64,000 nt of DNA from Chryseobacterium sp. BGARF1. Its GTDB lineage: Bacteria > Bacteroidota > Bacteroidia > Flavobacteriales > Weeksellaceae. The notes beneath the pieces were generated by a model, which was not told the DNA's origin, ran no database searches, and was given only the letters and a program-made list of their open reading frames with translations. Shown here in pieces: positions 1 through 9,620 of the stretch (the stretch's first letter is position 1; every line of letters begins with the position of its first letter). The stretch is taken from contig NZ_LELA01000057.1 of NCBI RefSeq assembly GCF_001677955.1, positions 1 through 64,000 of the forward strand, written 5' to 3'. The translations under genes and the position numbers were made by a program.

Positions 1-799
1 TTAGATCATTGTCTGAATCTTTAATTTCTTTTCTTCTGTATTTATTTGGTTCCACTTCAACAAGGGCTAAATCAGCTTTATTATACACCGAAACTGTGGA
101 GGATTTCGTCTTAAAAATAAAATAATAATTAGAAGTTTCTCCTATAAATTTATTTTCTCCGTCCCCTGTGTACATGTTATCAATTCTAATTATTTTAGAA
201 CTGTAAGTATTTTTAATATCCTTTGCTTCTTTTAATCCCCAAAAAGCATAAAATACTAAAAGCATACAAAATAACATTACATAAGACCCATTCTTCAATT
301 CTTCAGATATAGGCTTCTGTTCTTTTTTTATTAACATTGCACATCGATAGAAAAAAGCAGGAAAAATAAGTGAAAAAATATAAAACTTTTCATTACTGAA
401 AATTAATATTACTATAAAAAACAGAATGTAAATGGAAAATTTATAAATATCTTTATTTTTGTCAATCAAGAAATCCATATATTTTTTAAATCTGTGAAGC
501 AAATTCCTTTCGGATAGATTTAATTTTAAAGTATTCTTGGATTTATAGATGCAACTCAAAATCAAGGAAGTAAATATTTCAAGAGCTCCCTCAATCAATC
601 CAAAGCAAACAATTGTAAATATCAAATTTTCAATTGCAATAAAGATCACATCTGTTAATGTTATATAATATTGTATAGATATATTGAAGTATAAATAGTA
701 TGTATATTGATAAGTAAAACCCAGCAAATAAAATAATAATAAAATTGCAGGTAAATGCTCCGTGTAATCTTTAAAATATTTCTTCATGGATGTATTCAT
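1..799 (-). CDS. Integral membrane protein of unknown function, C-terminus cut by the window edge
   Basis: An open frame on the minus strand starts at ATG 799 (an in-frame second ATG lies at 787) and runs off the left edge with no stop, giving about 266 residues. Hydrophobic stretches near residues 17-35, 45-75, 123-150 and 172-190 suggest four or more membrane helices with lysine-rich loops. The last 75 residues are polar and may form a soluble domain. I recognise no family. The protein lies just outside the direct repeat that bounds the neighbouring island, so it probably belongs to the host chromosome. Coding is supported by the long uninterrupted frame and the regular hydrophobic/basic alternation. 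Function unknown. Confidence 0.7.
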   Translation of the reverse strand, partial: MNTSMKKYFKDYTEHLPAILLLFYLLGFTYQYTYYLYFNISIQYYITLTDVIFIAIENLIFTIVCFGLIEGALEIFTSLILSCIYKSKNTLKLNLSERNLLHRFKKYMDFLIDKNKDIYKFSIYILFFIVILIFSNEKFYIFSLIFPAFFYRCAMLIKKEQKPISEELKNGSYVMLFCMLLVFYAFWGLKEAKDIKNTYSSKIIRIDNMYTGDGENKFIGETSNYYFIFKTKSSTVSVYNKADLALVEVEPNKYRRKEIKDSDNDL

Positions 800-1170
800 T
801 GAAAATCTCTTCGTTTTACTAAATATTTATAATTAATCTATTGTTTTAGCGAATACTTTTTTTCTTTTCGTTCAAAGTCTGCATTAGATCTTTAATCATT
901 TGTTTCCGTGTGATTCAAATATATCATAATAGTTCTTTAAAACTAGATAATAATTAGGATTTGATTTGTTCATACAGTGATTTTTTATTGTATTCATAAG
1001 TTCAAAATTCTTTCTAACTCTTTCGGTATTTCTGCGGTTATGAGTACAGGACATGCAGAGCTATCTAAAGACATACAATTCCAATGCAGATTGTTATTAA
1101 TTTTTAAAGCTAAATTGCAATAAATTATAAACTAAGAAATTATTGATAAAAATGAATTTTGTAATTCTTG
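800..1170. other. Gene-poor left flank of the island with relics of repeated coding ends
   Basis: No full gene is visible between the membrane protein and the island repeat. Read on the minus strand, about 1007-1080 translates to a C-terminal-like peptide (LITAEIPKELERILNL then stop). It resembles peptides encoded at 17632-17690 and 17905-17966 beyond the other end of the island. An alternative minus frame from about 1060 down to 900 stays open for some 50 codons but I cannot support it as a gene. The stretch from 1003 to the repeat matches the right flank from about 17635 at a diverged level. Confidence 0.4.
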
Positions 1171-1228
1171 TTTAATCTGGCTCAAATGAACCAAATCATC
1201 TATAAAAGTGTTTGAAGATACGCTCGTC
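1171..1228. repeat. Left 58-bp direct repeat, candidate attachment site (attL)
   Basis: This block matches 17814-17871 at 54 of 58 positions, with the last 27 bases (1202-1228, ending in GATACGCTCGTC) identical. Identity stops abruptly after GCTCGTC on both sides. The repeat pair encloses the serine recombinase and all the defence cargo, as expected for the ends of an integrated element. Read on the minus strand it encodes TSVSSNTFIDDLVHLSQI, so the site may lie in the 3' end of a target gene. Crossover position is inferred. Confidence 0.6.
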
Positions 1229-1239
1229 TTGCACTTAAG

Positions 1240-1272
1240 GAGACAACTATTTATTAGTTGTCTCTTTTTTTT
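1240..1272 (+). terminator. Rho-independent terminator next to the left repeat
   Basis: A perfect 10-bp stem (GAGACAACTA, loop TTTAT, TAGTTGTCTC) is followed by eight T residues on the plus strand. It lies 11 bp inside the island repeat and could stop transcription entering from the host side. Stem and T-run are read directly. Confidence 0.75.
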
Positions 1273-1427
1273 ATCCACAAACATCTCTTTGTCAAACTTT
1301 TACAGTCTGATATTTTGTGTTCGACATTTTAAATGTAAAATACTTAGTCTGTTTGGAATAAACAGTCTGAAAGCGCCACAACAGGCTTCTAATCTATAAT
1401 AATTAAGTGTTCGAAATCTCCTTAATG

Positions 1428-1586
1428 TTAGGGCTTTTTCTTTTCTTTTGACTTATTGTAGTTTTTTGCTACTAAATATAGTAATTCTAATATATCCTTA
1501 GCTTCCTTCTCATTAACTTGAACACCATTCTTGGCTAGAATAATAATCGCTTGTTCTACTGAAACATTTCTATCAATGAAGTTCAT
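1428..1586 (-). CDS. Small 52-residue protein overlapping the serine recombinase gene
   Basis: A 52-codon frame starts at ATG 1586, overlaps the recombinase 3' end by 14 bp and ends with TAA at 1428. The product starts MNFIDRNVSVEQAIIILAKN, continues with a GVQVNEKEAKDILELLYLVA segment and ends in a lysine-rich tail. The middle looks like two amphipathic helices with a short helix-turn pattern. From memory, similar short proteins with this VNEKEA...ILxxLYLxA signature are common beside recombinases and mobile elements of Bacteroidota; that recollection is not checked here. The overlap implies translational coupling and a possible accessory role in recombination, which is inference. Confidence 0.6.
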   Translation of the reverse strand: MNFIDRNVSVEQAIIILAKNGVQVNEKEAKDILELLYLVAKNYNKSKEKKKP

Positions 1587-3063
1587 TTTTCATATTAGTT
1601 TTTCGGTTACTCTTTTTTGAAAATATTTTTGAAAATGCTTGATTTAAATCTAAAGAAAGATCTCCTGTTTTATAATCAATATTAACTGGAGGAATAAGAT
1701 TCACGACATGTGTTTTATCTGAAGTATCAAACTCTGTAAACTTTTGGAAAACCTCAACGAATGTTTTATCTATCATTTGATTCATTTTATCGATAACTCC
1801 TAATTTAAGAATAACGTCACGCTCTTCTTTTTTCAGATTCCTTGTGTTAACTTGACTTTCTTTTTTTAAATCATTATAATCATCAATTTTTAATATTCCT
1901 GCTATAAATAATTTTCTACCTCGAGAAAGAGTTAATTTTTCTTCTTTTATTTTCCTCCCTAGCAACTGTTGAGCGTACAAATAACTTGCCTTCTGAGTTC
2001 TAATATTATGATCTTCTAAAATGTTCTTAAATAATTCGATTGAACTATTTGATAGTACCAATTTTTGAAGCTTATTTTGATAGCAATTATTAAGTAAAAT
2101 CGCGTCAATTCTAGTTCTGCAACCATCGTGACAATGGTAATAGGGATATCTTTTTCGCTTACCTTTTGAATAACTTCCGGTAAGTTTTCGACCACAAACA
2201 GGACAGGTTAAAAAACCTCTAAGGAAAAAGATTTCTTTTAAATCATCTCTATTAGATGTAATTTTTCTTTTTGTATTAATTATAGATTGAACCTGATAAA
2301 ATAATGACTCAGAGATCAAAGGTTCGTGTAAACCTTGAATCATTTGCTCTTCTTTAGAATTTAATTTAATCGTTATGAGTCCACAATAAAGAGGATTACG
2401 TAAAATCCTGAAAAAGTATGATCGTGAACATATCAATCCTTTCTCATTAGCTATTTTACTAATCTCAGATATTCTATGATTATTCTGGGCAGCTTGATGG
2501 AATATCCATTTTATAATTTCGGCTTCAGGTTCTTTAGGTACAATTGCTTTTTTGCCGTCCATTAAGGTCACATTCGTAAAACCCATAGGTGCCTTATTAG
2601 GATATTTGCCCAACAACTTTGCACGCCGCATACCATTTGAGGTATTTTGAGCTCTCCTGGTATTTTCTGCTTCCGGAACCGCTAAATATAAAGCTAGCAT
2701 AACAGCACTTTCAGGTACAGAAAAATCTATGGGTTGCTCAATAGCCATTGCGGTTGTTTTATATTTCCGGAGTTTTCGAATCATTTCATATGCACACTCT
2801 ACATTACGACTGAATCTATCCCATTTTAAAAATAATATGTTTTTATCCCCTTCTCCTGATTTCTTTTTGACTTCGGAGAATAATTCTTTCCATTCAGGTC
2901 TATTGAAATTTTTTGCAGAGAAATCTTCACGATAGATCCCTTTGACCTCTATATTGTTATATTTACAATACTTTAGCAATCTATCTTCCTGTTCCGGCAA
3001 GGAGTAACCTTTTCTTTTTTGTTCTTCTGTACTTACACGAACATATAAATAAGCTGAATTCAT
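1573..3063 (-). CDS. Large serine recombinase (integrase of the island)
   Basis: This 496-residue protein has the architecture of large serine integrases. The N-terminal resolvase domain starts YLYVRVSTEEQ, with the nucleophile Ser11 and Arg9, and carries FLKWDRFSRN near residue 86. A recombinase domain follows (residues about 150-270, with the GxxPNKAPMGF region). A zinc ribbon lies near residues 286-312 (CPVCGRK...YYHCHDGC), and the tail is coiled-coil rich. Such enzymes integrate and excise elements by double-strand cleavage at short att sites. It lies about 350 bp from the left direct repeat and reads toward it, as expected for the element's own integrase. The frame is complete with all key residues, so the island may still be mobile. 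The start at 3063 is the first residue of the conserved strand. Confidence 0.92.
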   Translation of the reverse strand: MNSAYLYVRVSTEEQKRKGYSLPEQEDRLLKYCKYNNIEVKGIYREDFSAKNFNRPEWKELFSEVKKKSGEGDKNILFLKWDRFSRNVECAYEMIRKLRKYKTTAMAIEQPIDFSVPESAVMLALYLAVPEAENTRRAQNTSNGMRRAKLLGKYPNKAPMGFTNVTLMDGKKAIVPKEPEAEIIKWIFHQAAQNNHRISEISKIANEKGLICSRSYFFRILRNPLYCGLITIKLNSKEEQMIQGLHEPLISESLFYQVQSIINTKRKITSNRDDLKEIFFLRGFLTCPVCGRKLTGSYSKGKRKRYPYYHCHDGCRTRIDAILLNNCYQNKLQKLVLSNSSIELFKNILEDHNIRTQKASYLYAQQLLGRKIKEEKLTLSRGRKLFIAGILKIDDYNDLKKESQVNTRNLKKEERDVILKLGVIDKMNQMIDKTFVEVFQKFTEFDTSDKTHVVNLIPPVNIDYKTGDLSLDLNQAFSKIFSKKSNRKTNMKNELH

Positions 3064-3574
3064 ATAATTAATGTATTTATTTGATTTACAAATTAATTAT
3101 TAAAAAAACATTAAATAAAAAGCTATATATCCTATTATAATATTGAATTTATATTGCAACTGCAGACTCTAATAAATTGCTAAATACATTTTAGGAGTCA
3201 ACTCAATTTGATTTCAATTACGGATTCCCATAAAAAGTTCATATAAATTAGATTTATTTTTGTGACATCAGAATGATGATCAGAAAAGAAATCAAAACGG
3301 TGTTTATACTTCCTATCCATGTCAAGGATTTTTTTGTATAATTTTCTTATGATTAATTAAACATATTAGTAATACACTTACAAGATTTCTACCATAATAA
3401 AACTTAGAATTGTAAAGAATCTACTTTTTGAGTGAATGTTGATTCCTTCAAAGTGATTGGTGAATTTGTATCAATCATACTTGATGTGGTAAAAATTAAG
3501 CTACGAAATTGCTAAATTTACTTTTTTACAGTAAAATGTATAATTCAAAATTATAGATCTAATAAAACAGTTTA
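3064..3574. other. Gene-free divergent spacer between recombinase and STAND gene
   Basis: About 510 bp of AT-rich sequence separates two divergently read genes. It must contain both promoters, but I cannot pick a convincing TAnnTTTG/TTG pair. Only a 22-codon frame near 3272 is present, too short and unremarkable to call. No repeat or hairpin stands out. Confidence 0.5.
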
Positions 3575-5230
3575 ATGAGAAATGCTTACAGCGGTTATAC
3601 CTATCAAAAACACATGACTCAGCTTTTATTGTCCATAATGGATGTAGAGCGAAACATTTTAAAAATTGAGATTGAAGCAAAAGTTGATAATAACTTCGAT
3701 GATTTATTAGTTTATATTAATAATGAAGAATATAGTTTTCAGATTAAGGATTTTGAGAACGTAAAATTAGATCAACTTGTTATTGACTATGAAAATTTAA
3801 TTATTAAAGGTAAAGCTCACAAGCTTTCTAAGAGCAAAAACATTGTTTTTTTTAAGCATATCGATATTGTTCCTAATGCTAAAATTTTAGATTTTGATTG
3901 CTTGAAAAACGGCAATTTGTATATCATATCATTGAGTCGGACTGATGCGGATCTCTTTATTGATGATCTATATAGTGGGAACTTAAATAGGAAATATGAG
4001 ATTGAAAATTATTTAAGCGAAACACTAGATAAAAGGATATGGCTGATTGAAAGATCTGATCTTCCCAGCTTAAAAACTTATAGTACGGATCTACAACAAG
4101 AATCGGTAAAAATTAATCATACGCTTGTTGAATTTGAAAAATTATTATTGATCGAAGGTAAACCCGGAGTTGGGAAAAGTCATTTTGTAAATTCACTTGT
4201 TGAAGAATATCCTCTAAATATATTATACCGATTTTGGGTAGGAAATCAGGAATCCGATTATCTGGAGAGATTAAAATTTCAAAACTTTGTACAAGATTTA
4301 AATGTAAAACTGTTTCACGATCTAAAATACAGGGAGATTCCTGATTTATTCAAAGAGATTAAAAGGAGAAAATTAACTTTCATCATCGATGGTTTAGATC
4401 ATATTGAAAATTATAATAGCAGTGAGCTTTCTCGGTTTATAAGATTCATAGATGAACTAAAAGAGTACTGTAAAGTCATCATACTATCAAGACCATTGGT
4501 CGTTAAGCTAGATTGGCAAAAACATATTTTGGAAAACTGGAATAAAAAGCAAACTGAATTTGTTTTAGAGGAATTGTTTCATATTACAGATTACAATATT
4601 CAGAAAGAAGTTTTTTACATGACCCAGGGCTATCCCATTCTTGTAAAATATGTTTCAGAATTTTATAAACTAAATAAGAAGCTTCCGGAAACCGGTCAAC
4701 TTCAAGATATTGACAGTTTTTATGAAGGTATTATAAAAAATGAAAAAGGGAAATATTCTCTTTCGATATTTTTATGTACAAATTCATACATAATGTATTC
4801 AGAATTAGATCACTTTTTGGGAGAAGCTAAATATTACGTCGAGGAGTTTATAGATGAACATCCTTATCTATTTGACATCAAGCTGAACAGAATCGCTTTA
4901 TTTCATGACAGTTTCAACACCTATTTTCGTAACAAGTCGACCAGTTATAAAATTCTAAATGACAATGCTACCGACTTGGTATATGATTCAATAAGGAGCT
5001 TAGATCGAAGATTTCTTTCAAGGTTTTCTCTATTTAAACTTACTCATCAACAAACAAAAGAAATTGCAAGGAAATTTTGTAACATAACCATTTTTGAAGA
5101 AATAATAAAAGACAGCATAGATATTGAAGCCATTCGTACTTTTTATTTTGATTTAAGAGATTTGATGTCTAAATACAAGTTTGATGATTTTGAAATTTCA
5201 CATTATTATGATCTCTCACTTATTATGTAA
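3575..5230 (+). pseudogene. 5' half of an Avs-like STAND NTPase with N-terminal nuclease-like domain, split by IS21
   Basis: The fragment encodes 551 residues. Residues 1-160 resemble Cap4/PD-(D/E)xK nuclease-like domains: GYTYQKHMTQ at the start, then FDD (41-43) and QIK (56-58), a D...QxK pattern. A STAND-type NTPase follows, with Walker A GKPGVGKS near residues 195-202 and Walker B FIIDGLDH near 269-276. This layout fits Avs and related antiviral STAND ATPases, which sense phage proteins with a C-terminal helical array and then activate the nuclease. The frame ends at TAA 5228-5230, which is created by the IS tip; the last native codon is near 5224. Joined to 7850-9432 it forms a 1077-residue protein. 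The fragment keeps nuclease and NTPase but lacks the sensor, so it is probably inactive as a defence. The Avs family label is inference. Confidence 0.75.
5219..5225. repeat. Left target-site duplication of the IS21 element
   Basis: The heptamer CTTATTA precedes the TG tip of the IS and recurs at 7843-7849 after its CA tip. The shared block can be read as up to 10 bp (CACTTATTAT at 5217-5226 and 7841-7850), but TG...CA tips favour 7 bp. IS21 elements usually duplicate 4-8 bp. Confidence 0.8.
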
Positions 5231-5361
5231 ATTCCAGTGATATTGACCACCCAATTTCAATTCAAAGTGACCAGGTAATTTCGGTTTAAATTGACCACCC
5301 TTAATTTTGATAAAAACTCTTGTTTTTCATGTGTCAATTAGTATTCAAATATAATAAATAA

Positions 5362-6099
5362 TTACTCCCTGTTAACTCCTCTCTTTTTTCTCATAGATTC
5401 CCCCTGGAGTTCCAGGCGGTGGGACTGATGGATAAGTCTGTCCAGAATAGCATCAGCAATGGTCTTTTCACCAATAATGTCATACCAGCCCTGCACCGGG
5501 ATCTGCGATGTTACAATGATGGATCCGTTGTTGTGACGGTCTTCTATGATCTCCAGAAGGGTTATCCTGTTGGCACTGTCCAAAGCCTGAAGACCAAAAT
5601 CATCAAGGATGATCACATCCTGTCTTTGTATTTTTGCTAGTTCGCGCAGGTATGACCCGTCTGCTTTTGCCATTTTTAATTTGGCAAACAGCTTGGAAGT
5701 ATTGAAATAATTGACCTTGAAGCCTTCGATACAGGCCTGGTAGCCCAACGCAGTTCCCAGGTAACTTTTACCCACACCTGTACTTCCTGTGATCAGGATG
5801 TTCTCATTTTTCTCTACGAACTCACATCCTGCAAGACGCATTACCAGATTACGGTCGAGATTGCGGGTGTCATCGAAGTTGACACTTTCAATACTGGACT
5901 TGTAATGGAACTTTGCATTTTTGATGCTTCGCTCTATGCGCCTGTTGTGCCTCTCATCCCATTCGGCATCGATGAGCATCGATACAAACTGGTCGAGGGT
6001 ATAATGGTCTGTCCTTCCGCTTTCAATGGCGGTCTTAAAGGCATTGTGCATGCCGTAAAGCTTCATTTGCTTCATTTTGCTCACTGTCGGTTCGTTCAT
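5362..6099 (-). CDS. istB: IS21 helper ATPase IstB
   Basis: This 245-residue AAA+ ATPase is the partner of the IstA transposase. Walker A is GSTGVGKSYLG near residue 105-115 and Walker B is VIILDDFGLQ near 165-175, followed by sensor region IVTSQIPVQGWYD. The N-terminal part (TVSKMKQMKLYGM...) matches the IstB N-terminal domain. In IS21, IstB oligomerises on target DNA and activates IstA at the chosen site. The gene lies 12 bp downstream of istA on the same strand. Length and motifs are complete, so the IS should be functional. Confidence 0.95.
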   Translation of the reverse strand: MNEPTVSKMKQMKLYGMHNAFKTAIESGRTDHYTLDQFVSMLIDAEWDERHNRRIERSIKNAKFHYKSSIESVNFDDTRNLDRNLVMRLAGCEFVEKNENILITGSTGVGKSYLGTALGYQACIEGFKVNYFNTSKLFAKLKMAKADGSYLRELAKIQRQDVIILDDFGLQALDSANRITLLEIIEDRHNNGSIIVTSQIPVQGWYDIIGEKTIADAILDRLIHQSHRLELQGESMRKKRGVNRE

Positions 6100-6111
6100 A
6101 ACTGTTGGTAT

Positions 6112-7662
6112 TTAATGATAATATTGTTTTCCTCTGATGTTGCCGTGATCAGGCAGTTCCTGCTCCTTTTCTTCTTTTTCCGGATCGATCATCTGATCCA
6201 GATTGTTCTCCAATATCTTCTGTACGGTCTTAAAGCTGTAGATCTTAAAATCCAATGCCCGTTTACAGGCATTTATCAATCGCTCTCTTCCTACTTTTTT
6301 TTCGAAGTTCAGGATTCCCAGGCAGCTTTTGTAGGCCTGCTCGGGATGATTCCGACTGTCGATAATTTGGAGGATATATTCTCCCACTGCAGTATCAATA
6401 CTGTTTGCCCAATCGATAAAGCGGGCAGCACTCCATCCGGCCACGAACTGGTGGGTGCTGGCTAAATGTTCTGTAATGGTCGTGTAGACATAAGGCTTGT
6501 AATTGCGTCTGTGCATCGCGATCCTGTTGTATTTATAGTAGATCTCCACGGTGGAAGATGTGTATAGGATCTTGATCTTCTTCTTGATATACTGGTAAGG
6601 AACACTGTAGTAGTTCTTATCCCGGCTCAACTGTACGTGCCCGTTCTGCATCACTGTTGCAAAGGATTGGTACCTGATCTCAAAACGACGCTCAGGCAGT
6701 GGGCGCAGCTGCTGCTTCTCGTCCTCTAAGAACAGCTCGTAGCGGGAGTAAGGACGTCCTGTGAGCTTGCGTTTGTTATGAGAGTCCAGCAGATCCCGGA
6801 TCTCACTATTTAGTTCATCCAGGCCGCAGGATCCCTGTTGAAGGTTGGCGTAGATCCTTCTGTACAGGATCTTTACCGCGCCCTCTACCAAAGATTTATC
6901 CCTCGGTTTGTAAGCCCTGGCAGGCAAGATGGTCGTTTCATAATGTTCGGCCAGATCGGCCAGGGTCTCATTGATGGTGGGTTCAAAACGGCTGCTTTTG
7001 ATCACTGCGGATTTTAAGTTATCAGGAACGATCGCTGCCGGTGTGCCTTCAAAAAAGCGGATGGCATTTTCTACAGATCGTACAAAATCTTCCTTCTGCT
7101 GGCTCATAGAGGCTTCAGCATACGTGTATTGGCTTGCTCCGAGAATAGCTACAAAAAACTGAACTTCTTTAAGCTCCCCACTTTCCTTATCTATAATGGA
7201 GAGTGTTTTTCCTGCATAATCGACATACATCTTATCACCGGATTTGTGATTCATATGCATCACCGGGTTCACACTCTTGCCCCAGATCTTGTAATGATGC
7301 CGGAACTGTGAACTCTGAAAACCATCAGGATACAGTACAAGATACTGCTCCCACATATGATTTACCGTGACACCTACCTTTTTGAGCTCACGTTCCATCT
7401 TGGGAAAAAAATCGTACAGGGATTGTAGTTTGGGGCTGATGGACTGGACGGTGGTATTGGAAAACAAAAGTTCCAGCTCGGCGTCTGTCTTGGCATTGAT
7501 CGCATCAAGGTTTAAGCCCAGGATCTCATATAATGAGATGTATTTTTTTACGGTATTTCTGGAAAGGGATAAATAGCTGCTTATAAATAACTTGCTCTTT
7601 CCAGTACTGTAGAATTTTATGACTTTTCTAATCTTACTCATGTCTGTTATTTTATTTGCCAT
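6112..7662 (-). CDS. istA: IS21 transposase IstA
   Basis: The 516-residue protein has the IstA layout: an N-terminal helix-turn-helix (MSKIRKVIKFY...LSLSRNTVKKYI, residues 8-42), a second DNA-binding segment, and an rve-type DDE catalytic core. The catalytic acidic residues are visible in KMYVDYAGKT, IVPDNLKSAV and KSLVEGAVKILYRRI. A C-terminal beta-barrel segment follows with HVQLSRDKNYYSVP. It cleaves and joins the IS ends together with IstB. The frame is intact. The start at 7662 precedes the helix-turn-helix; an in-frame ATG at residue 8 is an alternative. Confidence 0.95.
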   Translation of the reverse strand: MANKITDMSKIRKVIKFYSTGKSKLFISSYLSLSRNTVKKYISLYEILGLNLDAINAKTDAELELLFSNTTVQSISPKLQSLYDFFPKMERELKKVGVTVNHMWEQYLVLYPDGFQSSQFRHHYKIWGKSVNPVMHMNHKSGDKMYVDYAGKTLSIIDKESGELKEVQFFVAILGASQYTYAEASMSQQKEDFVRSVENAIRFFEGTPAAIVPDNLKSAVIKSSRFEPTINETLADLAEHYETTILPARAYKPRDKSLVEGAVKILYRRIYANLQQGSCGLDELNSEIRDLLDSHNKRKLTGRPYSRYELFLEDEKQQLRPLPERRFEIRYQSFATVMQNGHVQLSRDKNYYSVPYQYIKKKIKILYTSSTVEIYYKYNRIAMHRRNYKPYVYTTITEHLASTHQFVAGWSAARFIDWANSIDTAVGEYILQIIDSRNHPEQAYKSCLGILNFEKKVGRERLINACKRALDFKIYSFKTVQKILENNLDQMIDPEKEEKEQELPDHGNIRGKQYYH

Positions 7663-7842
7663 AATCCGCTTTTTTTAACGAATGTATGACGCTAACATCA
7701 TGAAAAAATCAAGTCGTTTTTATCTCAAATATAACCCAGATAACAGGTGGTCATTTTGGACCGGAAAGTGGTGGTCACTTTGCTCCGAAATCAGTGGTCA
7801 ATTTACTCCGAAATTAGGTGGTCAATTTGACCGTCTTTTCCA

Positions 7843-7849
7843 CTTATTA
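7843..7849. repeat. Right target-site duplication of the IS21 element
   Basis: CTTATTA follows the CA tip of the IS and is identical to 5219-5225. An unmutated duplication indicates a recent insertion without later rearrangement of the ends. Confidence 0.8.
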
Positions 7850-9432
7850 TAAATCTAATTTACAGAAATCACATTTCAACACCGTATGGCTTTCTCTACA
7901 CTTATACACAATCACTATTATTTAACGGATATACGGAGGAGGACATCACTAGTTCAGGATACTTATTTGGAATGTTGTTGTATGTAAGAAGCAATAATCC
8001 AATTTTGCTATACAATAAGGTATCAAATGATAATTACTCCACCGACCATTTTCATATAAGATTGGAAGGGGATGTTAATAAAGAAGAATATTTTTTTAGC
8101 AGGAATAAAAAAGCCATTACAAAAACAAAAATCGTTAAAGCTCTGAAAGATAGACGGTATTTTAGTGATTATTTGAAATGGATCATGGAAAATCTATTCC
8201 TCCATCAAAAAAGGTATAAGGGGCTTGAAGAATTAAGTGACTCACTCGATATTTTTCTGGATGGCTTTGAATCAAAAGGTGCAATTAAATTAGCTGAGTT
8301 TTTAGATAAATATCCTGATTCTTATTATTATGCTGATTGGTATTTAAATGATGTAAAAAAGAATTTAATTGCTGCTGGTCATGAGGTGAGCAATATTGAA
8401 AAGAATGAATATAATTATCTGTCATTGGAAGAACTCATATTAAAAAATAAAGAGACAGGGAGTTTCAATTTAGGTAATAAAATTCATGAATATATTACAT
8501 TAGCCTTACATCGAAAGCAGAAAATAGATTTGGCAAGTATATCGTTGTTCTGGACTAAATATTATAACAGAAAAGATTATACATTATATGGATTACCCAA
8601 AGCATTAAAGACAATTCATACAAATAATCTTTTGACACTGGAGGAATGCATTTTTACGATTACAAAAATCCAAAATATTTCTGAGAAGGGGTACCGGTAT
8701 TTATTAGGGGAATTTATAGAATTGTATCAACCCTCTGAAATAATGCCTTATATTGAAAAGCTTAATCTAAGTCATCTTTCATTACAATGGTTTCTGCTTC
8801 CAAGCAAATACATTAATTCTTTTTCAGATAAACTGTATAACTTCGCTATCAATCAGTTATTAAAAGTTAATAGAAGCGGATCAATTGAAATTGATGAAAT
8901 AAGAAATGGCTTGCTTTCTACTCGATTAAAAGATATTGAACTGGAATTTAGTATCATTAAAACAAAAATAAGAGTAGAAAAATCAGACAATATTATTAGA
9001 GAACTAAAAAATTCTAAAATATTGTTTCAGGTATATGTAGATAAAGAAAAAGATAGATACAAAGAAACAAGTGAGGAAAGACTTAATAAAGGCTACATTT
9101 ACCCTAGTGATTTTGATTTAATTAAAGAAAGAAAAATTAGCTCCATAGATGCAGCTAAATTTGCAGATAGTGAATCATCCAGTTTGGTTTTTACAGAGCT
9201 ATTTGAAATGTACGAAAAAGAAGAGGTAACTGTTAATTTTAAAGAAATATTGTATAATGCTGTGATTGGAAAAACGTGGCGGGGAGAATATAGTTTTCTG
9301 CTGTATTATACATCTGGTCATATCTTGTATATGATTGAAAAGTATCGAACTAAAGATGAATTTGAGAAAGCGGTAAAAAGTTTTAAAAAATTTATTCAAT
9401 TATCTTTAATCGACATTAATTGGTATCGGTAA
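7850..9432 (+). pseudogene. 3' half of the split STAND protein (helical sensor region)
   Basis: The frame that continues from codon 550 of the 5' fragment re-enters at 7850 and stays open through ATG 7972 to TAA 9432, adding 527 residues. The segment before 7972 (about 41 codons, including NHISTPYGFLYTYTQSLLFNGYTEE) reads as ordinary protein, so the ancestral gene ran across the IS. The product is rich in long helices with LxxLxxY-type patterns, as in TPR-like or helical sensor arrays at the C-termini of STAND defence proteins; I see no catalytic motif. A shortened protein of 486 residues could be made from 7972 but would lack nuclease and NTPase. The join is read directly; the sensor role is inferred from the architecture. 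Confidence 0.75.
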
Positions 9433-9458
9433 AAGATATTAACTGATAAAACTTAAAA

Positions 9459-9516
9459 CTTCGACATTAATCAGGACGGAGAAAAATTCTTTAACGAAGT
9501 AAAAGATTGGTATTGA
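9459..9516 (+). other. Short coding-like relic between STAND gene and HNH gene
   Basis: About 18 codons (FDINQDGEKFFNEVKDWY, then TGA) read like the end of a protein. A TAA lies just upstream and no start is available, so it looks like the tail of a lost gene. The rest of the 188-bp gap shows no feature. Confidence 0.3.
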
Positions 9517-9620
9517 AATAATAAGAAATATAAATATCTAAAACCAAAGGAAAAATGAGAAGAAAATAAAATATATCCTTAAAAGCCTTTAACTTTAGAG
9601 ATTATGTAAAAACAATAAGA

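Larger units (their letters stand above)
5226..7842 (-). mobile_element. Complete IS21-family insertion sequence (istA-istB), 2617 bp
   Basis: The element starts TG and ends CA. The two tips, read inward, share the stretch ATTGACCACC at the same distance (about 16-25 bases) from the end, followed by [CT]AATTTC. Each end holds several copies of a binding-type repeat built on GTGGTCA/TGACCAC; on the right these lie near 7746, 7770, 7793 and 7817, as is usual for IS21 transposase sites. It carries istA and istB, both intact and read on the minus strand with 12 bp between them. It is flanked by CTTATTA duplications. Its base composition (GC-richer, with CAGG/CCTG-rich codons) is clearly unlike the AT-rich genes around it, pointing to recent arrival. 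Confidence 0.92.

Noticed and set aside
1..3. TTA at the left edge as a stop codon of the first gene
   Set aside because: It is out of frame with the minus-strand gene starting at 799; the gene runs off the window.
1208..1399. 63-codon plus-strand frame next to the left repeat
   Set aside because: It runs across the direct repeat and the perfect terminator hairpin at 1240-1272, and its composition is not protein-like.
5905..6465. 186-codon plus-strand frame inside the IS
   Set aside because: It is antisense to istB and istA, both of which carry full catalytic motifs.
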